64,000 nt of DNA. It comes from Lingula anatina (Eukaryota; Brachiopoda; Lingulata; Lingulida; Lingulidae). This document shows, one piece after another, positions 1 to 12,870 of the stretch. A program made the translations under genes and the position numbers. The stretch spans positions 171,696 through 235,695 of the forward strand of contig NW_019775645.1 of NCBI RefSeq assembly GCF_001039355.2, read 5' to 3'. The notes below the pieces were generated by a model, which saw only the letters and a list, made by a program, of their open reading frames with translations, did not search any database and had not been told where the DNA came from. Within the stretch, counting starts at the first letter, position 1. The number at the start of each line of letters is the position of its first letter.

Positions 1-1180
1 GTAGGCCCACGAAACTAATACGACATTGACCTACTAAACTCTTCTGGTGAATAGTAACCGTCACGATAAATGTTGCCTCGGTTACCCACAGCAAATAATC
101 CCAATTTCTGCAACATTTATATATTATGTGTTTCATGTCCTGGCAATTCGTGGTGATAAAAGCTCGTTTGTGGTTTGGAAGGCCATCTACTAACTAAATA
201 TGTGTATCAATAAACAACAGACACTTGTTAGTTACTGTGTTATGTATTGTTTGGTGAATGAAATGCTTTCTAAACAGCTTCTTCTATGTTATTGTAAGAT
301 TTATTCAAATTAAAATTGTCCTTCTTTGTCCATATTTACCATTCTCTGTTGTATTAACTGCATAAATTACAATCAAGAAACCTGTGTTTTAGGGTGTGGC
401 ACATACAATATGTGGGTATTTTTTTTGTCCAAGCACAAATGAATGAACTATTACCAAGCAACAATAACAGGCATTCGGTAATTGAAGAGGTGAAGCAGAC
501 AAAGGTGGATTGTGTCATATTATATACTGATTAGGCAAAGCAATTTTACTTTAGGGACACTTTGTAATGGTAGAGGATATTTCCTGTACTATACAACGTG
601 AAGCTTTATACTATTACAAGGTTTGAAGAATGATAGGGCAACTATTTACAGTTTGAATTATCTAACAATTAAATAAATAACATGATACTCTCACAGGGTT
701 ATACAAAAATAATAGCCACTTTTCTAACCTTGCATTTTTAATATACATGTACATGTACAACGTGGCAGTAGATGAAGTTATGATTATTGCACCATCATTT
801 GCAATGAATGTAGGAAGTCAGTGAGCTGTGAATGACACCGGTTCTCCTCTACTGAATGATGAAAATAATATCAAGTGACTTGACTGATGTCCGTAGTGTG
901 CTGAAATGTGTGTATTATCATACAATAACAAAAACTAATGCTATACTAGTATGCTGATCAAGTCATTTTGTTGCTGCAGTACTCCTTCATGGATTCCAGT
1001 GATTTTGATGTTCCACCTTTTGTTAATAATGAATGGTACAGGTACAAATGGCTTAAATAAAAAGATTCTGTAGCTTAATATTAGACAGTAGCCTGCTGAG
1101 TCGGAGACAAACAGTATAGTCTAGCAGTAGCCAGAAGATCTTAGGACTCAGGGACTCCTATGGTCAAAAATCAGTCATAG
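1..1180. other. Non-coding stretch, no gene seen
   Basis: AT-rich sequence with no reading frame that resembles a protein I recognise. No splice-bounded exon or structural RNA could be supported. It may be intergenic or a 5' intron of the TP53INP transcript, whose first exon I could not find. Confidence 0.5.
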
Positions 1181-1378
1181 GCTCTATTCCCATAGATTTT
1201 AGATTGATCTATCCCCACGGGAAGTCTCACTAGATTACTTTCAGATAATCCGACTCAAATGTCCGTCCCGCCTACTACAAGCTGTAAGGGAGTAATTAAC
1301 TTTCGTGTCCGCCCGGCTGACAGCTATTTAGCGTGAACCCCCAGGGAGTTAGGTCGATCTAATCTATGGAAATGGGGT
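1181..1378 (-). mobile_element. Palindromic MITE, family A, copy 1
   Basis: A roughly 200-bp segment whose two ends are imperfect inverted repeats: CTATTCCCATAGATTTTAG at the left, and the reverse complement of TCTAATCTATGGAAATGGGG at the right. Its reverse complement matches the element at 52469-52676 almost end to end, including the core TTAATTAC...CCTTACAGCTT...TAGTAGG and the arm GGGGGTTCACGCTAAATAGC. A third, more symmetrical relative lies at 13806-14041. It has no coding capacity, so a non-autonomous DNA element is the simplest reading. The target-site duplication is not clear. Confidence 0.72.
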
Positions 1379-2410
1379 GATAATCATACATTCTATGCGG
1401 ACAGTCCAGACATCAAGCACCCCTCCACCCCCACCCCCTCCCCCAATGTCAGAGAAAGAACCAGATGTGAAGTGAGATTTCAAGGAAATTCCAGTGTGAT
1501 CAAAGTTATTAGAAAAAAACTGATACACACAGTGAATTGTACTTGGTGGTGAAACATGGTTGCTATCAACAAAACTAAACAATATGAAGATACCAAGGAC
1601 TGTCTGTTACAAATGATGGTGAAATTTCTGCTCATTCTGTACTTAAGACGACAACATTTTCTTATTATTGCACACTGTCTGAGCTACACCTTGGTTGGAT
1701 AACAGGAGGAACATGTTAAAAGCATGCAGGTGACAGATAGGTGACGGATAGGTGACAGATAAGTAAAGATAAGTATTGGATTGAACAAAGTTTCTTTTTA
1801 AACACCAAAAAGTTCAAAGTTAGAAACCACTTGTTTTCAAACTTATGACCAATTTCACTGAATCAGAAATGTCAATTTTCAAAATTTCAAAAAAATTCCA
1901 TTTAGTTTATATTACATTTACAGAATGTAGAAGTCAGTATATAGTGTTAAACATACTGGCTGACTCCCAGGTGTGGTCACCAGGGAGCTGGCACTCTAAA
2001 GCCATGTTTATCTAGTAAGAAACTATAGCTTCGCCTAAGCCAACAATATTGAATCCATCTGACAGCTAAATCCTAAGAAATTAAAAAAGATGCAGATAGT
2101 CCTTAAGGTGATAAATTGATGTCACTTGAGTTCTCTGGTGAGAATGTAGAGTGTTTACTTATTTACCTAACAGCTATTTGAAGAGAAACCAGTGGAAGTT
2201 TAAATGAATCAGGTTTTAATTAAAGGGTGGGGGAGGGGGTATTTTTAATGGGGCTTCAGTGCATCCATCTATTGTTCCAGTGAAATACTGAAGCATGTCA
2301 TATATTATACTTGATGGTTGGTTTCTTTCTTTGAAAGGCATTCATGGTGGTGTTAAGACCCAAAGGCTAAATCAAGCCATTGAGGTTAACATTAATTTTC
2401 TGTCAAGAGC
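1379..2410. other. Non-coding stretch
   Basis: No gene or RNA recognised. It holds the run GTGACAGATAGGTGACGGAT, a short direct repeat near 1730-1760, and a G-rich run near 2226-2240. Confidence 0.45.
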
Positions 2411-3384
2411 TTACATCAGGCCTTCCCAACTACCAGACTCGGCACCTACGGGTCCAGTATAAACCGGTTTATCAGACCACACTACCCGTTTTCAAGGTGT
2501 GTGTCAGATCGCATTACAGAGTATCAGCCACCACACCGATTTTGCCAGGTGCGCGATGTGATAGCAATGATCCTAAGCGGGGTTGGAAAGTAGTGCATCT
2601 CATCTAGATTCATGCGCTGCTGCAATTTTCTGTTTATGCTCAAATCTGACAGTACCGCAATTTTTAACATAAAATTTAGGTTCGGACATAGCCATTGATG
2701 TTTTGTAAATAAGAACTTGCAAACTTATATATTAATTTAGAAAAGTATACCTAATTTTGATAGCAGAAGCATATTCTGTCGGGGGTTAAATATTCTTGTG
2801 ACTACCGGGATGGACGAGATTGAGGGCAGGGGTAATCCTAGAGAGGGGTGAGAAACGTCCATTGTTCTCGTCAGCGAGGCTGTCCTTTTTCAGGGTTTGT
2901 ACGCACGGACAGAAAACTTAAGTATTGTGGGAACGTTACTAATGAAGCCACTGGTAGTACTAGTAGATATCAGCCTGTAGTCTTGAACAAGCGCCTCGAT
3001 GACGAGTGAACAGTTTTCAAAAACAAAAGACCCAGGTGTGGTAGTTCAACTACTGTTGATGCGTGCCGCAACGACCAAACCTAATTGCTCCTCAAGGTCA
3101 CAAAACAATAACCGGTACTGACGGCTAGGCTCGTCTTAATCATATAAGTAGCGCGTTTCCACCCCCTGATTGAGGGAGTCGTCTGTTGTATTCATGCGAC
3201 TCCTACTTGACGAAAACGAGGCGCGATACCCGGATGACAGGTAGGCTTACAGAATTTGTGGTAGGGTATGATACTCTTTTATGCGATCTGACACACACCT
3301 TGAAAACGGGTAGTGTGGTCAGATATACCGGTTTATTCTGGACCCGTAGGTGCCGAGTCTGGTAGTTGGGAAGGCCTGTTACAT
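2411..3384. mobile_element. Non-autonomous DNA transposon with 110-bp TIRs and 6-bp target duplication
   Basis: The element proper runs 2417-3378 (962 bp). It begins CAGGCCTTCCCAACTACCAG and ends with the exact reverse complement. The inverted match continues inward for about 110 bp with only a few mismatches, through ...CTCGGCACCTACGGGTCCAG and ...CACACTACCCGTTTTCAAGG. It is flanked on both sides by TTACAT (2411-2416 and 3379-3384), as expected for a 6-bp target-site duplication. The interior shows no transposase frame, so it must have been moved in trans. A CAGG terminus with a 6-bp duplication does not fit the usual 8-bp hAT rule, and I do not assign a superfamily. The good arm identity suggests a fairly recent insertion. 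Confidence 0.88.
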
Positions 3385-6331
3385 TTTCTGTCAGTTTTGA
3401 GGGGAGATATTGATAACATCAAATTTGACTGCTGCACGCCTGCTCTTAATTACAGCAAGGAGTTATAACTCCTTGATTACAGGACTTGAAAGTAGATTTG
3501 TGGTAATAAGATTCTTAGATAAGGACCTCAGATCAGTTAGATAAGAATATCAGCACCAGATTTGCATATATTAATCCTTGGTTGAGCAGGATATGCAAGA
3601 ATATGTGTTTACAAACAAATTATCATCTTGCTGGGGTTTTCCATGCCCAAAGTATTAATTGTGCTGCAAAATATCACCCCCGATTTGAAAGTCAATTTGT
3701 CATACTAGTATGCCAAGCAGTGGAAGAGTATTATTTGTACTATATTCATGAACTCTGCCAGATTGAAAGTTAAAAGATAAACAATATTACTTGGTACTAG
3801 TAAGTGGTATTGGGAAAGATGACCAAGTTGAAAACAGTCTGTTAATTGGATGCAAAGCTCATCAATATGTATATAAAGCCACCATATTTTCTGCACAAAT
3901 CAATAACACACTTCCCCAGATAAATTCATCTTGTATCTATAGCTAGTACAATATTCCTTGAGTCAAATATCAGAAATGAACAAGAGAGGAAGGCAGACCT
4001 GAGTTTTGTCACTGACAGATCCCTTTCTTAATATTTATTGATCTTCTCTCTCTATTTCAAAACAAGGGCTTCTTGGGATTGTTTCCATTCAATGCAAGAT
4101 TGCAGTTGTTTAGATTTTAATCCCTGAAAAGATCAATTTGAACTTCAGTACAGGCTTCACTGAGTCAAAGAAAAGAGACATACAGTTTATGTCCCCTATC
4201 CACCCCCCCCCCCCCCCCCTCTGATATCAGGGGGCTGGGGGCTTTCAACATTCCCTTTGTAACAGACTATATACTAGCGCACCCTGTGGTCAGAGAGTAC
4301 ATCTTCCCCCGTTTGACCTTTGCACTCCTCAAATTACAACTTGAATGACAAATACCAGGTATGACAAATGAAATATGTGAACCTTCACAGCAGTATTCAC
4401 CCAGAGATGTGATGCAATCTGTGAAATGTAGGGGCTTTATAACAGATCAGTGACCTAAGTACAGGGTCATGTTCATGGTGTATTATAATAACATATGGGT
4501 TTTGGCATTATTATATAGTACCTGCATAATGCACGATTTAAACAACTTCTCTTTTCCATAAACATTTTTTGACTGAATATATACCTATTGTGAATTTTTC
4601 ATACCAACATAAAATTTGTAGGAATTATTAATTTCTTTCAGAAAGTCTCATATGTTAATTAGGCCAATCAGAAACCTGGACATAGTTGAGTTTATCAGGT
4701 TTACTTTCAAAAACATAAAGACATAGGGCACTTGAATGAGATGAAAGTTAAACATCTTAGACAGATCCGAACCCCTTGAAACAGTTTGTCTGGACTAGAG
4801 CACAAATATGCCTGTATGTATTTTTGCACAGAAAAAAAATGTAGTTTTGTAAATTTTTGCCCTTTATCACTTTATACTCACCCATACAGGTATGGGAGGT
4901 ATAATTTAGTTAGCAAATGATCAGTTTCTATACTGAAGCACAGCAGCAGGTAATGATCAAAGTAAATACAGCCCAGGTTCAGCAGGATGAAGAAATAGGC
5001 CTGAGCATAGCGGCTCCTCAATCTAATCCTGGTGCCTGTTATTTGTACACCTAATTCCCTTCTTGCTTCACCCAGGTATGTCATTATATAGGTGTATTCA
5101 GACAGTGTGCTGCCTACCTCTTTACACCTTTGACTCTTCTTGGCAAGGGCTCATTATCCCTGAGGCCAGTGCTTCATGTAAAGAACTTTGGCTCAAAATT
5201 GGTCTTAACCTTTAGACCAAAACTTAAGTCTACTGTGATTCCAAGGTAAAATACTTAGTTAATTTCAGGAGACTACTAGGGATTAACCCTGAACAGAATA
5301 GTTCCAAAATTTTGATCTAAAAGTTTAGACTTATTGTTGGGTTCAAGGTCTTTTATGAGACCAGCCCTTGGCTGTCAACTTGTCCTGCTAAATACAATAA
5401 ATAACTTCTGCCATAGAGAACTAGAACAGTTAAATACCCCTTTTCTCCACTTTTGCACCTTTGCTAGGGATAAGCAGGGGATTTATTATTCAGTGTGAGA
5501 TTATCTGGTATTAAATGTGTGTAAAACTACCAGGCAATTGTAACAGGGTTTAAATGAATAGAAAAGTGATCAAGTGTCTCTCAGTTGCATGTACCTGTGG
5601 AAAGAGTCCTGGAATAGTCCGACTCAGAAGTAGCATTAGTTTCAGAACTTTGAAAGGCAAATCTTCAGGGGGAACAAACACTTCATTATTTTTAATTATT
5701 AAATTTAGCACAGAACAGAGACAGAGATATTAGGCCAGAAGGCCGACTCCACTTGCAGTGTGACTGATCCTGCTTGTTCCACACCTATTGCTGGCCACCC
5801 TAATTAACCCCCAAAGTTTTGATAGGAGTAAGGAGCAATCTGTTCTTACCTCAACTATTGCATAAAACCAACAATTGACGCTATTGTTAGATATGGCTGG
5901 ATCCCCACTTGAATGTACGTAAACAGTCAAGATTCCCAATATATTCAATAGTTGATGAAGTATCCACCAGGTAAAGCTACTAGTACTTTGTGCCTTTCAT
6001 GTGTAGTGACTTTATCAATAAGTTGTCTCTTTTCCAATTTAAACAATACAGCTATAAAAGTTATTGTTCTCAAGAAGCGACACCTTTGATCATGATCCTT
6101 GTTAAAATTAAAACTTTTCATGTTTGTCAGTTATCTGTAAATTTGACTTTATTAGAAGTGTCTGTCAAGAACATAGAAATGCACCAGGGGCATTGACTGC
6201 ATTACATCATGCTGGGTCTGCTAAAGGTAGGCAAATAATCAACAAAAAGTGTACATGATTACATTACTTGCATCCATTATCTCTTCCCATAATATTCAAT
6301 TACCTTTGTTCTTTTTATATTTATATTTCAG
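3385..6331. other. Non-coding sequence upstream of the TP53INP coding exon
   Basis: No protein match seen. A C-homopolymer lies near 4202-4219. A family B palindromic element is annotated separately at 5162-5368. The right edge, TTTATATTTCAG at 6320-6331, is a good splice acceptor, so part of this stretch is the intron before the first coding exon of TP53INP. The upstream non-coding exon and promoter were not located. Confidence 0.5.
5162..5368. mobile_element. Palindromic MITE, family B, copy 1
   Basis: The ends GAGGCCAGTGCTTCATGTAA and ...CATAAAAGACC...GACCAGCCC are imperfect inverted repeats. The interior carries TTAAGTCTACTGTGATTCCA and AAAAGTTTAGAC, in the style of the MITEs common in marine invertebrates that end in GGGCTGGTTTCAC. 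A second, diverged copy is in TP53INP intron at 7871-8131. Boundaries are approximate. Confidence 0.5.
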
Positions 6332-6367
6332 ATCTCAAGTGTTGTTTGTGTGAAGTTAGCGTAGAAA

Positions 6368-9300
6368 ATGCTGAGTGGTTTGTCCAACCTTATCTTTGGT
6401 GCTGGCCCCGAGGAGGCGCCACACGAGGCAGTTGATCTCAAGACAACCCTCGCAGAAAATGAATGGGTGCTAGTGGACAGGACAAGTATGACTTGATTCT
6501 ATCTCTTCAAATGTCCTATTTAATTTGTCAAAGATTTTCTTTATTGTTTAATTTTGATTTTTGGGAAATTGATAAATTTTAATTAAAATAGTCTCTTGAG
6601 TAATTTGTATAAAACAGTAAGCACTTATAACATAAAAATAATTTCTGTTTAACTTGAGAAGTTAAAGTAATATGATTCAATTAAATATGTTGTACATAAC
6701 ATTTTCAGTTATTTTCCTAATAGTATATTAAACATGTCATTATGTTTTTTGCCACATGCTTTTGAATCACTAATTTAGTAAATGCTTCTGCTTTCTATCC
6801 TTTCATTTCCTCTCGCTGCTGCTTTCCCAAGGGGCTAGATGATTTGGTTTATATACAGATTATATGAGAGCTTGATTATTGTATTTCTTCAAATATCTAT
6901 CCCCCCCCCCACAAAAAAAAAAAACAAAAAAAAAACACAATACAAAAACATTACAGACCACTGTTACAAACTCTTCAACATATACATTGTCAGAAAGCAT
7001 TAATATGATCACACATAATCCATGCACAGGAGGAAGAGAGGATGACACTACTGCAAAAGTTGGCAGCTATATACCAATTATAACATATATGATAATATAA
7101 GGAATGAAGCTTGATATTATAATAATGGCACTATAAAAGTGGGGTTTAAAGTCAGCAACCATGGATAGATACAAGGAATGTGTAATTTCCTGTGGGGTTA
7201 TCAATATATGTATGAAGTGTAGCTTATTAACCCCCCCCCCTTTGCTTGGTAATAAATCTACATAGGAGTATTAGTATGGATTAAAACCAAATGAAGGATA
7301 TTATAGAAATCCCTAGTCCCATATACACCATAGCTAATCAAACACTGAGGATTTCTGCAGACATTTTGACCCCTGTCACTTGGTGAACATAGTATTGTTT
7401 CATCTGCAGCTCATAACACCTGTATACACAGGTGAGACAGGTGGGTCACTTAATCTCCACACATGAGGCAATTTAAGCAACAGATGCTAACGCTGACCCC
7501 TTCTGTAGATTGAGTCAATATAGCTTCTCATTCATATATATATTATGATAAGACACCTTCATATATATATATATATGTCATTAGGAAAACTTTTTGCTAA
7601 TGTCATGCTGGTAGCATGTTCATTTTCACAAACATGCAACAAAATTTTGCTCTGGCTACGATGAAAATGAGATAGAAGCTACATTTCTGCCACAGTGTGT
7701 TTCTTTCGGGTTAAATTTTTTGGGGGGCTAAAAGTTTTCTGTGTGAAGTAATGCAATCAAATCTCCATATGCTACATATATGTTAACACCGTATTGATAA
7801 ACCACTCTACAGTGTATACAGGTGAATGTTTTATGTACAGGTGTGATAGCTGCCCTCGCACACCTGTCTCCAGGGACCTGTTTCACTAGATGACTTGAGA
7901 CTGAAAGTTGGTCTTAAGTGAAGATAAACCAGCATGTATATAGTACATGTAGTACTCAGTCCTATAAAATGAAATATAGTAACTCAAAGAAAGACACTGC
8001 TGATGCTTTAGATCAATACCTTATTCATATTGACTACTTTGGATTTAATTTGGACTGAAGTAAAACCATGTTTTGATCTGAAAGTGTAGACCATTTTTTT
8101 CAGTCTTTAGTTGTTTTGTGTAACCAGCCCCAGCTCTGTAGACATGCAGCAGCTGTCTGGCATCTTGTCAGTTGACTTTGGAGTCAGCTTAGAATGATTA
8201 AGATACACTTTATTGGCAAGCACTACTCTGACAAAATACAATGTTGGTCTTTTGTCTAGCAATTAATTTTCCTTTAATGTCCAGCGTCACCCATTTTCAA
8301 ATTGAACTTTTCCAGCCAAAAAGGCAGTTCTTTCTTATCTCACCCCCCCCCCTCCTTCTCTGTCCCACCTATGGGTGTGGTCTGCCATAATAGAATAAGA
8401 TCTTGAACTTGTATATATAACTACATAATTAAGTCCCTGAGACTGCCAGACGTTATAATCTACTGTCTTACAAAATAACCCTCTTATACCTGTGACATTA
8501 CACAAGGCACACAACAGCTGCCACAGCCTATGTCAGGTATGATCAGGTATGGCTCTAGCTCAAGGATCAGCCGCCAATTGTCATTAAATAGGTAAAAGTG
8601 TCACTTTTACAATAATTTATAGCACGTTAAGACAGACATCTACTAATAACCTCTCAACAGGACATTTTTTCACCATTCTAGGTGAATAAAAACTACATAT
8701 TAACTGGATCTCATAGCACACTGAGGGATAAAACTACATTGTATGTGGTCATCTCTCATATTCTTAAGTCTGAATATATATCTTTTGCCAAAAGCATTAT
8801 CTACTTTACACATGTATTAATTAATGTCTTAGTCTCATGCAGTTGATTTGAGATTTAGCAATATTTAAAAAAATGACAAAAGTCAAACAAGGAAAAATTA
8901 TTAGTCTTGAATAATTATTTTAAAAGCCTTTGAATATAATCAATGAAAAATGTAAAGAAAAATGATTTACAAGGCAAACAAAAAGATGTGTCACAACTGT
9001 AAATTATATCTTCTAAATATTTAATCTGGGGTGCCCATCTTTTTTATTTCCCTCTATCCTCTGTGCTTTCCTTGGTGTTGGTCTATCTGTGTAGAGGATG
9101 GTGAGCTAGGAAGGTATCTTATCATAATTTATAATATTCTATTTCAGATACTAGTTCCACCACTACTACTACTACTTCTTCATCAAGCACGCTAACTTGT
9201 ACGGCACGTGTCGAATCTCAAACCCCTCCTCCATTCTCTCCATCTCAAGTGCCATTACCATCACAAACTGACAATGTCCCACATATAATAAAACAACGCG

Positions 9301-9806
9301 ACCATTCCAATAGCTCTAGGGACTCCCAGGGGTCCCGGGGGTCTTCTGGCCATGTCCAACCAGATCATCAGTCCCCTTGGGATAGCTGGCTAGTGACTCC
9401 ACCCCCTTGTTTCACTGCAGGAAGCAGCAGGCTGGAGACGGGGCCCATGGAGAATCTACTCATAGAGCACCCCAGTATGTCTGTGTATGGGCCGCGGCCA
9501 CGAGGGTCGAGCACAGGTGCTGACGATTCTCTGGATTCTGAGTCTTCCACTGAAAATGAGCAAAATAGACCAGTCATCCACAGACCTCCGCACAGGCCAC
9601 GTGCTGTGGCTGCACGAGCAGGCCTTGTTGCAGCGCAGGCGCAGGCCGTGAAATCTATGCAAAGGAGCCACCATCAGGTCACTACTCGCAATTTGAGGAA
9701 GAAACAGCTCACACGTGCTAACCAGGTGCACGAACGTTTCTCCAACGCTAAAGCACTGCATCAGAGGAAAATCAAACAGCCTGGCACCAGGAAACAACAG
9801 CACTAA
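6368..9806 (+). CDS. TP53INP: Tumour protein p53-inducible nuclear protein (TP53INP) homologue
   Basis: A complete two-coding-exon gene: 6368-6485 (ATG, 39 codons plus 1 nt, donor AA|GTATGA) and 9148-9806 (acceptor TTTCAG, stop TAA), 258 aa in all. An acceptor at 6330-6331 gives a 36-nt 5' UTR part in the same exon. TP53INP proteins shuttle between nucleus and autophagosomes, bind ATG8/LC3 proteins through a LIR motif and co-activate transcription. The LIR-like ENEWVLVD is at residues 30-37 (W33 to V36), where human TP53INP1 has DEWILVD. The second family block is WDSWLVTPPPCFTAG (residues 117-131), then PMENLLIEHPSMSVY (139-153). The basic C-terminus (TTRNLRKKQLTRANQ) resembles the LRRQNLTR region of the vertebrate proteins. 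The middle is S/T/P-rich and low in complexity. Family assignment is secure; exact UTRs are not. Confidence 0.96.
6486..9147 (+). other. TP53INP: TP53INP intron
   Basis: A 2.66-kb intron bounded by GTATGA and TTTCAG. It holds C-runs near 6901 and 7231, (AT)n near 7560, another C-run near 8342 and a family B palindromic element at 7871-8131. No internal exon was recognised. Confidence 0.8.
7871..8131. mobile_element. Palindromic MITE, family B, copy 2
   Basis: The left end AGGGACCTGTTTCACTAGAT and the right end GTTTTGTGTAACCAGCCCC are imperfect inverted repeats. The first inner arm, ACTTGAGACTGAAAG, pairs with the reverse complement of TTTTTTCAGTCTTTAGTTG. It resembles the element at 5162-5368. 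It is non-coding, with approximate boundaries. Confidence 0.55.
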
Positions 9807-12800
9807 AAGATTTTAACTTGAATATCACTTTACGTGATCTACAGAAGGACTGATACATTCAATCATAATAGCTGGACAGAAAAATAGCAGGAAAAATAAA
9901 GAAAGCAGTTTGTGTCATTATTTTATCATCAAGAACCTGCTTAGTATGTGCAATTGTTTATGACAAGGGAATTCTCTCTGAAACCATGTATTTTGTTCAA
10001 TCCATCCTGTCATCAGAAGGCTATTTTTACCTAGCATCAATTTGTCACATACTCACAGGGGAAAAGAACACAACATGTCACCACTTCTGTAGATCAATGA
10101 TTGTACTATTGTGCACATAATTGATCACTGGATACCAGCATTAATCAGTTGAAGGGAAAAGAAATAGAACCGGAATTTAAAAACCAATTTTTGACCGACT
10201 TGCCTGTTAGAGTACATGTCCAGCAGTTATGAATTGTACATTCATTTGGACCTTGACCGACCCTGGACGAGTTCACAGATTACTGGACATGACCATTGCC
10301 AAGAACTTTGTTATTTATTGTTTATCTTATACATAAGAGTATATATAGGTATTGGATTTAGGAGATGTCATGTTGAAGTCACAGTTGCAGTAATGTTGTA
10401 TATGTAGATGTATTAAATGATAGGAATATGTCCAATTAGCATACTGTCAGTGCTGTTATACTGCGTATGCTGCAAATTTTAGAATACCTGTGATGTCACA
10501 ATCTGAGTGATGTCACAGTGGTGTTAGTATCAATGTTCATGATGTCACAGTGTTCAAGACATGATGTCACAACTGGTGTGACAAGTGAAATGTCTACGTA
10601 CTTGTCACAATTACACAGGCTGCTGCTGACAAAAACAATTCGATTACTTCGTGAAAAGATACAATTTCTTCTAACAGCCTATCAGACCAGTTCAATGTGA
10701 AATGTCACATAAATGTCAAATGTCACACTAATGTCTAACATCACACAAGTATGGCACAATGGCACTTGTTCTGCAGCAAACATTTTGCTACATAAATGAC
10801 GAGTCGTGCAAGGTCTCGTCACAGAGAGAGGACACAGGGACACATCATGTCACACTGACAGTGACAGGGTATTTACGCCTCAGACAACTCTGTCCACAAC
10901 TAATGTCAAAGCTGGATGCATGTTTACAAATTTACATTCAGGATGGTTATCTATAGTAACTAAGCATATTAAGTCACAGCTCAGGGAAAAGAAAGCAGGT
11001 GGAAGTTGGAAAACAAATGTCTGCCGCAATAATGTCTTAATCCATCCATCACAATCAGTCACAGTTGTTATGCTGTTACACACGAGATGAAGCCATATTT
11101 TCAATACAAGGCCTTGTAATAAGACAGATAACATGAACATGACAACATGTGGCAAGACTGGTTCTTGCTTCATGATGTTACCATCACTGCTATTTATGTC
11201 ATACTGGTTCCCTTTCTCTAGTTGTCTCTATTTACTCCCCTTGTACAAAATTATGTTGTGGGCTCAATTGTCTGTTATACACGTCCTGAATATTCTCTGC
11301 ACAACTCGAGACATCATTTTCACTAATATGAGACATTAACATGAATCTCAGTTTACCCGTTTATGATGTTTACCGGCTTATTCCATACAATGCACTATTA
11401 TGTACATGATTTATTCTTGGCCTTGGATTTTAGTCAGGGACAGCTTGACATAGATCCAAGTTCAAAGATAGGCTGCCATATAGTTTACATATCAAGAGGT
11501 GTAAAGACCTTAAGACACTTTATGGGAATATGTGACAAGTTATGTGATATTTTGCAAGAAACAGTTTTGAATCAAAATTTTAATTGCAATGAGTCAGTTA
11601 TCACAGCAGCATGCCCATATATATATATATAAAAAGTTCACCATCTGAATTTTTACATTTTATTTTAAGCATTTAGTCTGCATGCCATTTCAAGATGAAA
11701 ACTTGAACTGTTGAACTGCTGGAATGGGCTGGGTGTTTTTATTTTTCATTTATTCAAATGTGTCTTTTGGAATTGTTTTTAAATGCTGAATGTTGACAGT
11801 TAGTTCCAATTTGAGTGTAATATTATACACATATTTACTGTGCTTTTATATACTTGTGGTTTACATGTTGGAGGTGGTTAGTCTAGGGTATATTTAATTA
11901 CCACCTGTTTAAGGTTTTAAAGGTTGCTATATTTAAATTTACTGGTGGAAAATCCAGTTTGAAGGTGCACATTTGGCAATATCCTAATGAATTTACCACT
12001 TGCCTTGGTCTTATACTGAGGGTAATGCATGCTAGTATGTGATAGAGATTAGATGAAAAGTTACATTCATTGATGAACAAAAAAAAAAAAAAGCTTAAAA
12101 CATACATGTTGGTGATTGAATTCTTGCACATGTCAGTATTTTTAAAAGGGCCATAAATTAATAAACAACACAAAAAATAACATTAATATGTATTACATAT
12201 TTAAGTATAGTGTATTTGGTACATGTAGCTTACACTTGGTTCAATTAAATATAAACACAAAACAAACAAAACAACAAACTATTATACTCAGAGCACAAAT
12301 GCATATTGGTTGAAGACAAGAATGCAACAATTACAATAATTTGTGCAAAACAACATATTACACATGGATTCTAGTACATGTAGATGGTCTTACTATGCAA
12401 ATGATAACCAAGCTCTAAGGCATTGAAGAATTTTATAGAACATTTAAGAACAGTAGAATTTTCAATTTCTCTGACTGGTTTGTGAGTTCCATATTTAATC
12501 GTCTTGATCCATTATAGACAACTGGTGTGTTTGTATCACCATACATTGTACCAGTACCAACATGGCAGCAGTAGCAACTGTCAACTTGCAGCAGTGACAG
12601 GAACAGTAGCATGTGAACGACTGGACTTTCAATTTTTCTGTGTGAGAATGCTACAGTGTGAAGAAAACCCACCTCTGCCATTACTATATTATATCGTCAT
12701 AACTATATCATTCAAAGGCAAGATACATGTATCCTTTTAAGACTGCCATCACGTATATGTCTGATTCATCCACATTATGCTGTATGAATGCTGCGGGTAT

Positions 12801-12870
12801 GTTTTATTGAAATTTGCATTGTGTTCCTAGGCAGAGAGAGTACTCAATAAACTGTTGTGAGTTTGAAATC
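9807..12870 (+). other. TP53INP: Long probable 3' UTR of TP53INP
   Basis: No competing gene lies between the stop codon and the next gene, which is on the other strand. Poly(A)-signal hexamers AATAAA occur early (9895-9900) and late (12846-12851, followed by TGTTGTGAGTTTG), so alternative polyadenylation is possible. Vertebrate TP53INP1 also has a long 3' UTR. The stretch 10490-10860 is strikingly rich in TGTCAC. Transcript evidence would be needed to fix the end. Confidence 0.5.
12846..12851 (+). promoter_or_regulatory. Candidate distal poly(A) signal of TP53INP
   Basis: AATAAA, followed within about 20 nt by a T/G-rich stretch (TGTTGTGAGTTTG). It is on the coding strand and lies before the convergent BtpA-family gene. 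Confidence 0.4.

Noticed and set aside
1730-1765. GTGACAGATAGGTGACGGAT-type repeats, considered as a CRISPR-like or regulatory array
   Set aside because: Only about three short units without spacers, in an animal genome; simple local duplication.
2380-2607. 75-aa + strand frame
   Set aside because: It lies across the left terminal inverted repeat of the 962-bp transposon and has no protein-like character.
6860-7100. Opposed 62- and 73-aa frames
   Set aside because: Created by a C-run and A-run in the TP53INP intron.
9368-9803. Two - strand frames (69 and 115 aa)
   Set aside because: They are antisense shadows of the TP53INP second coding exon.
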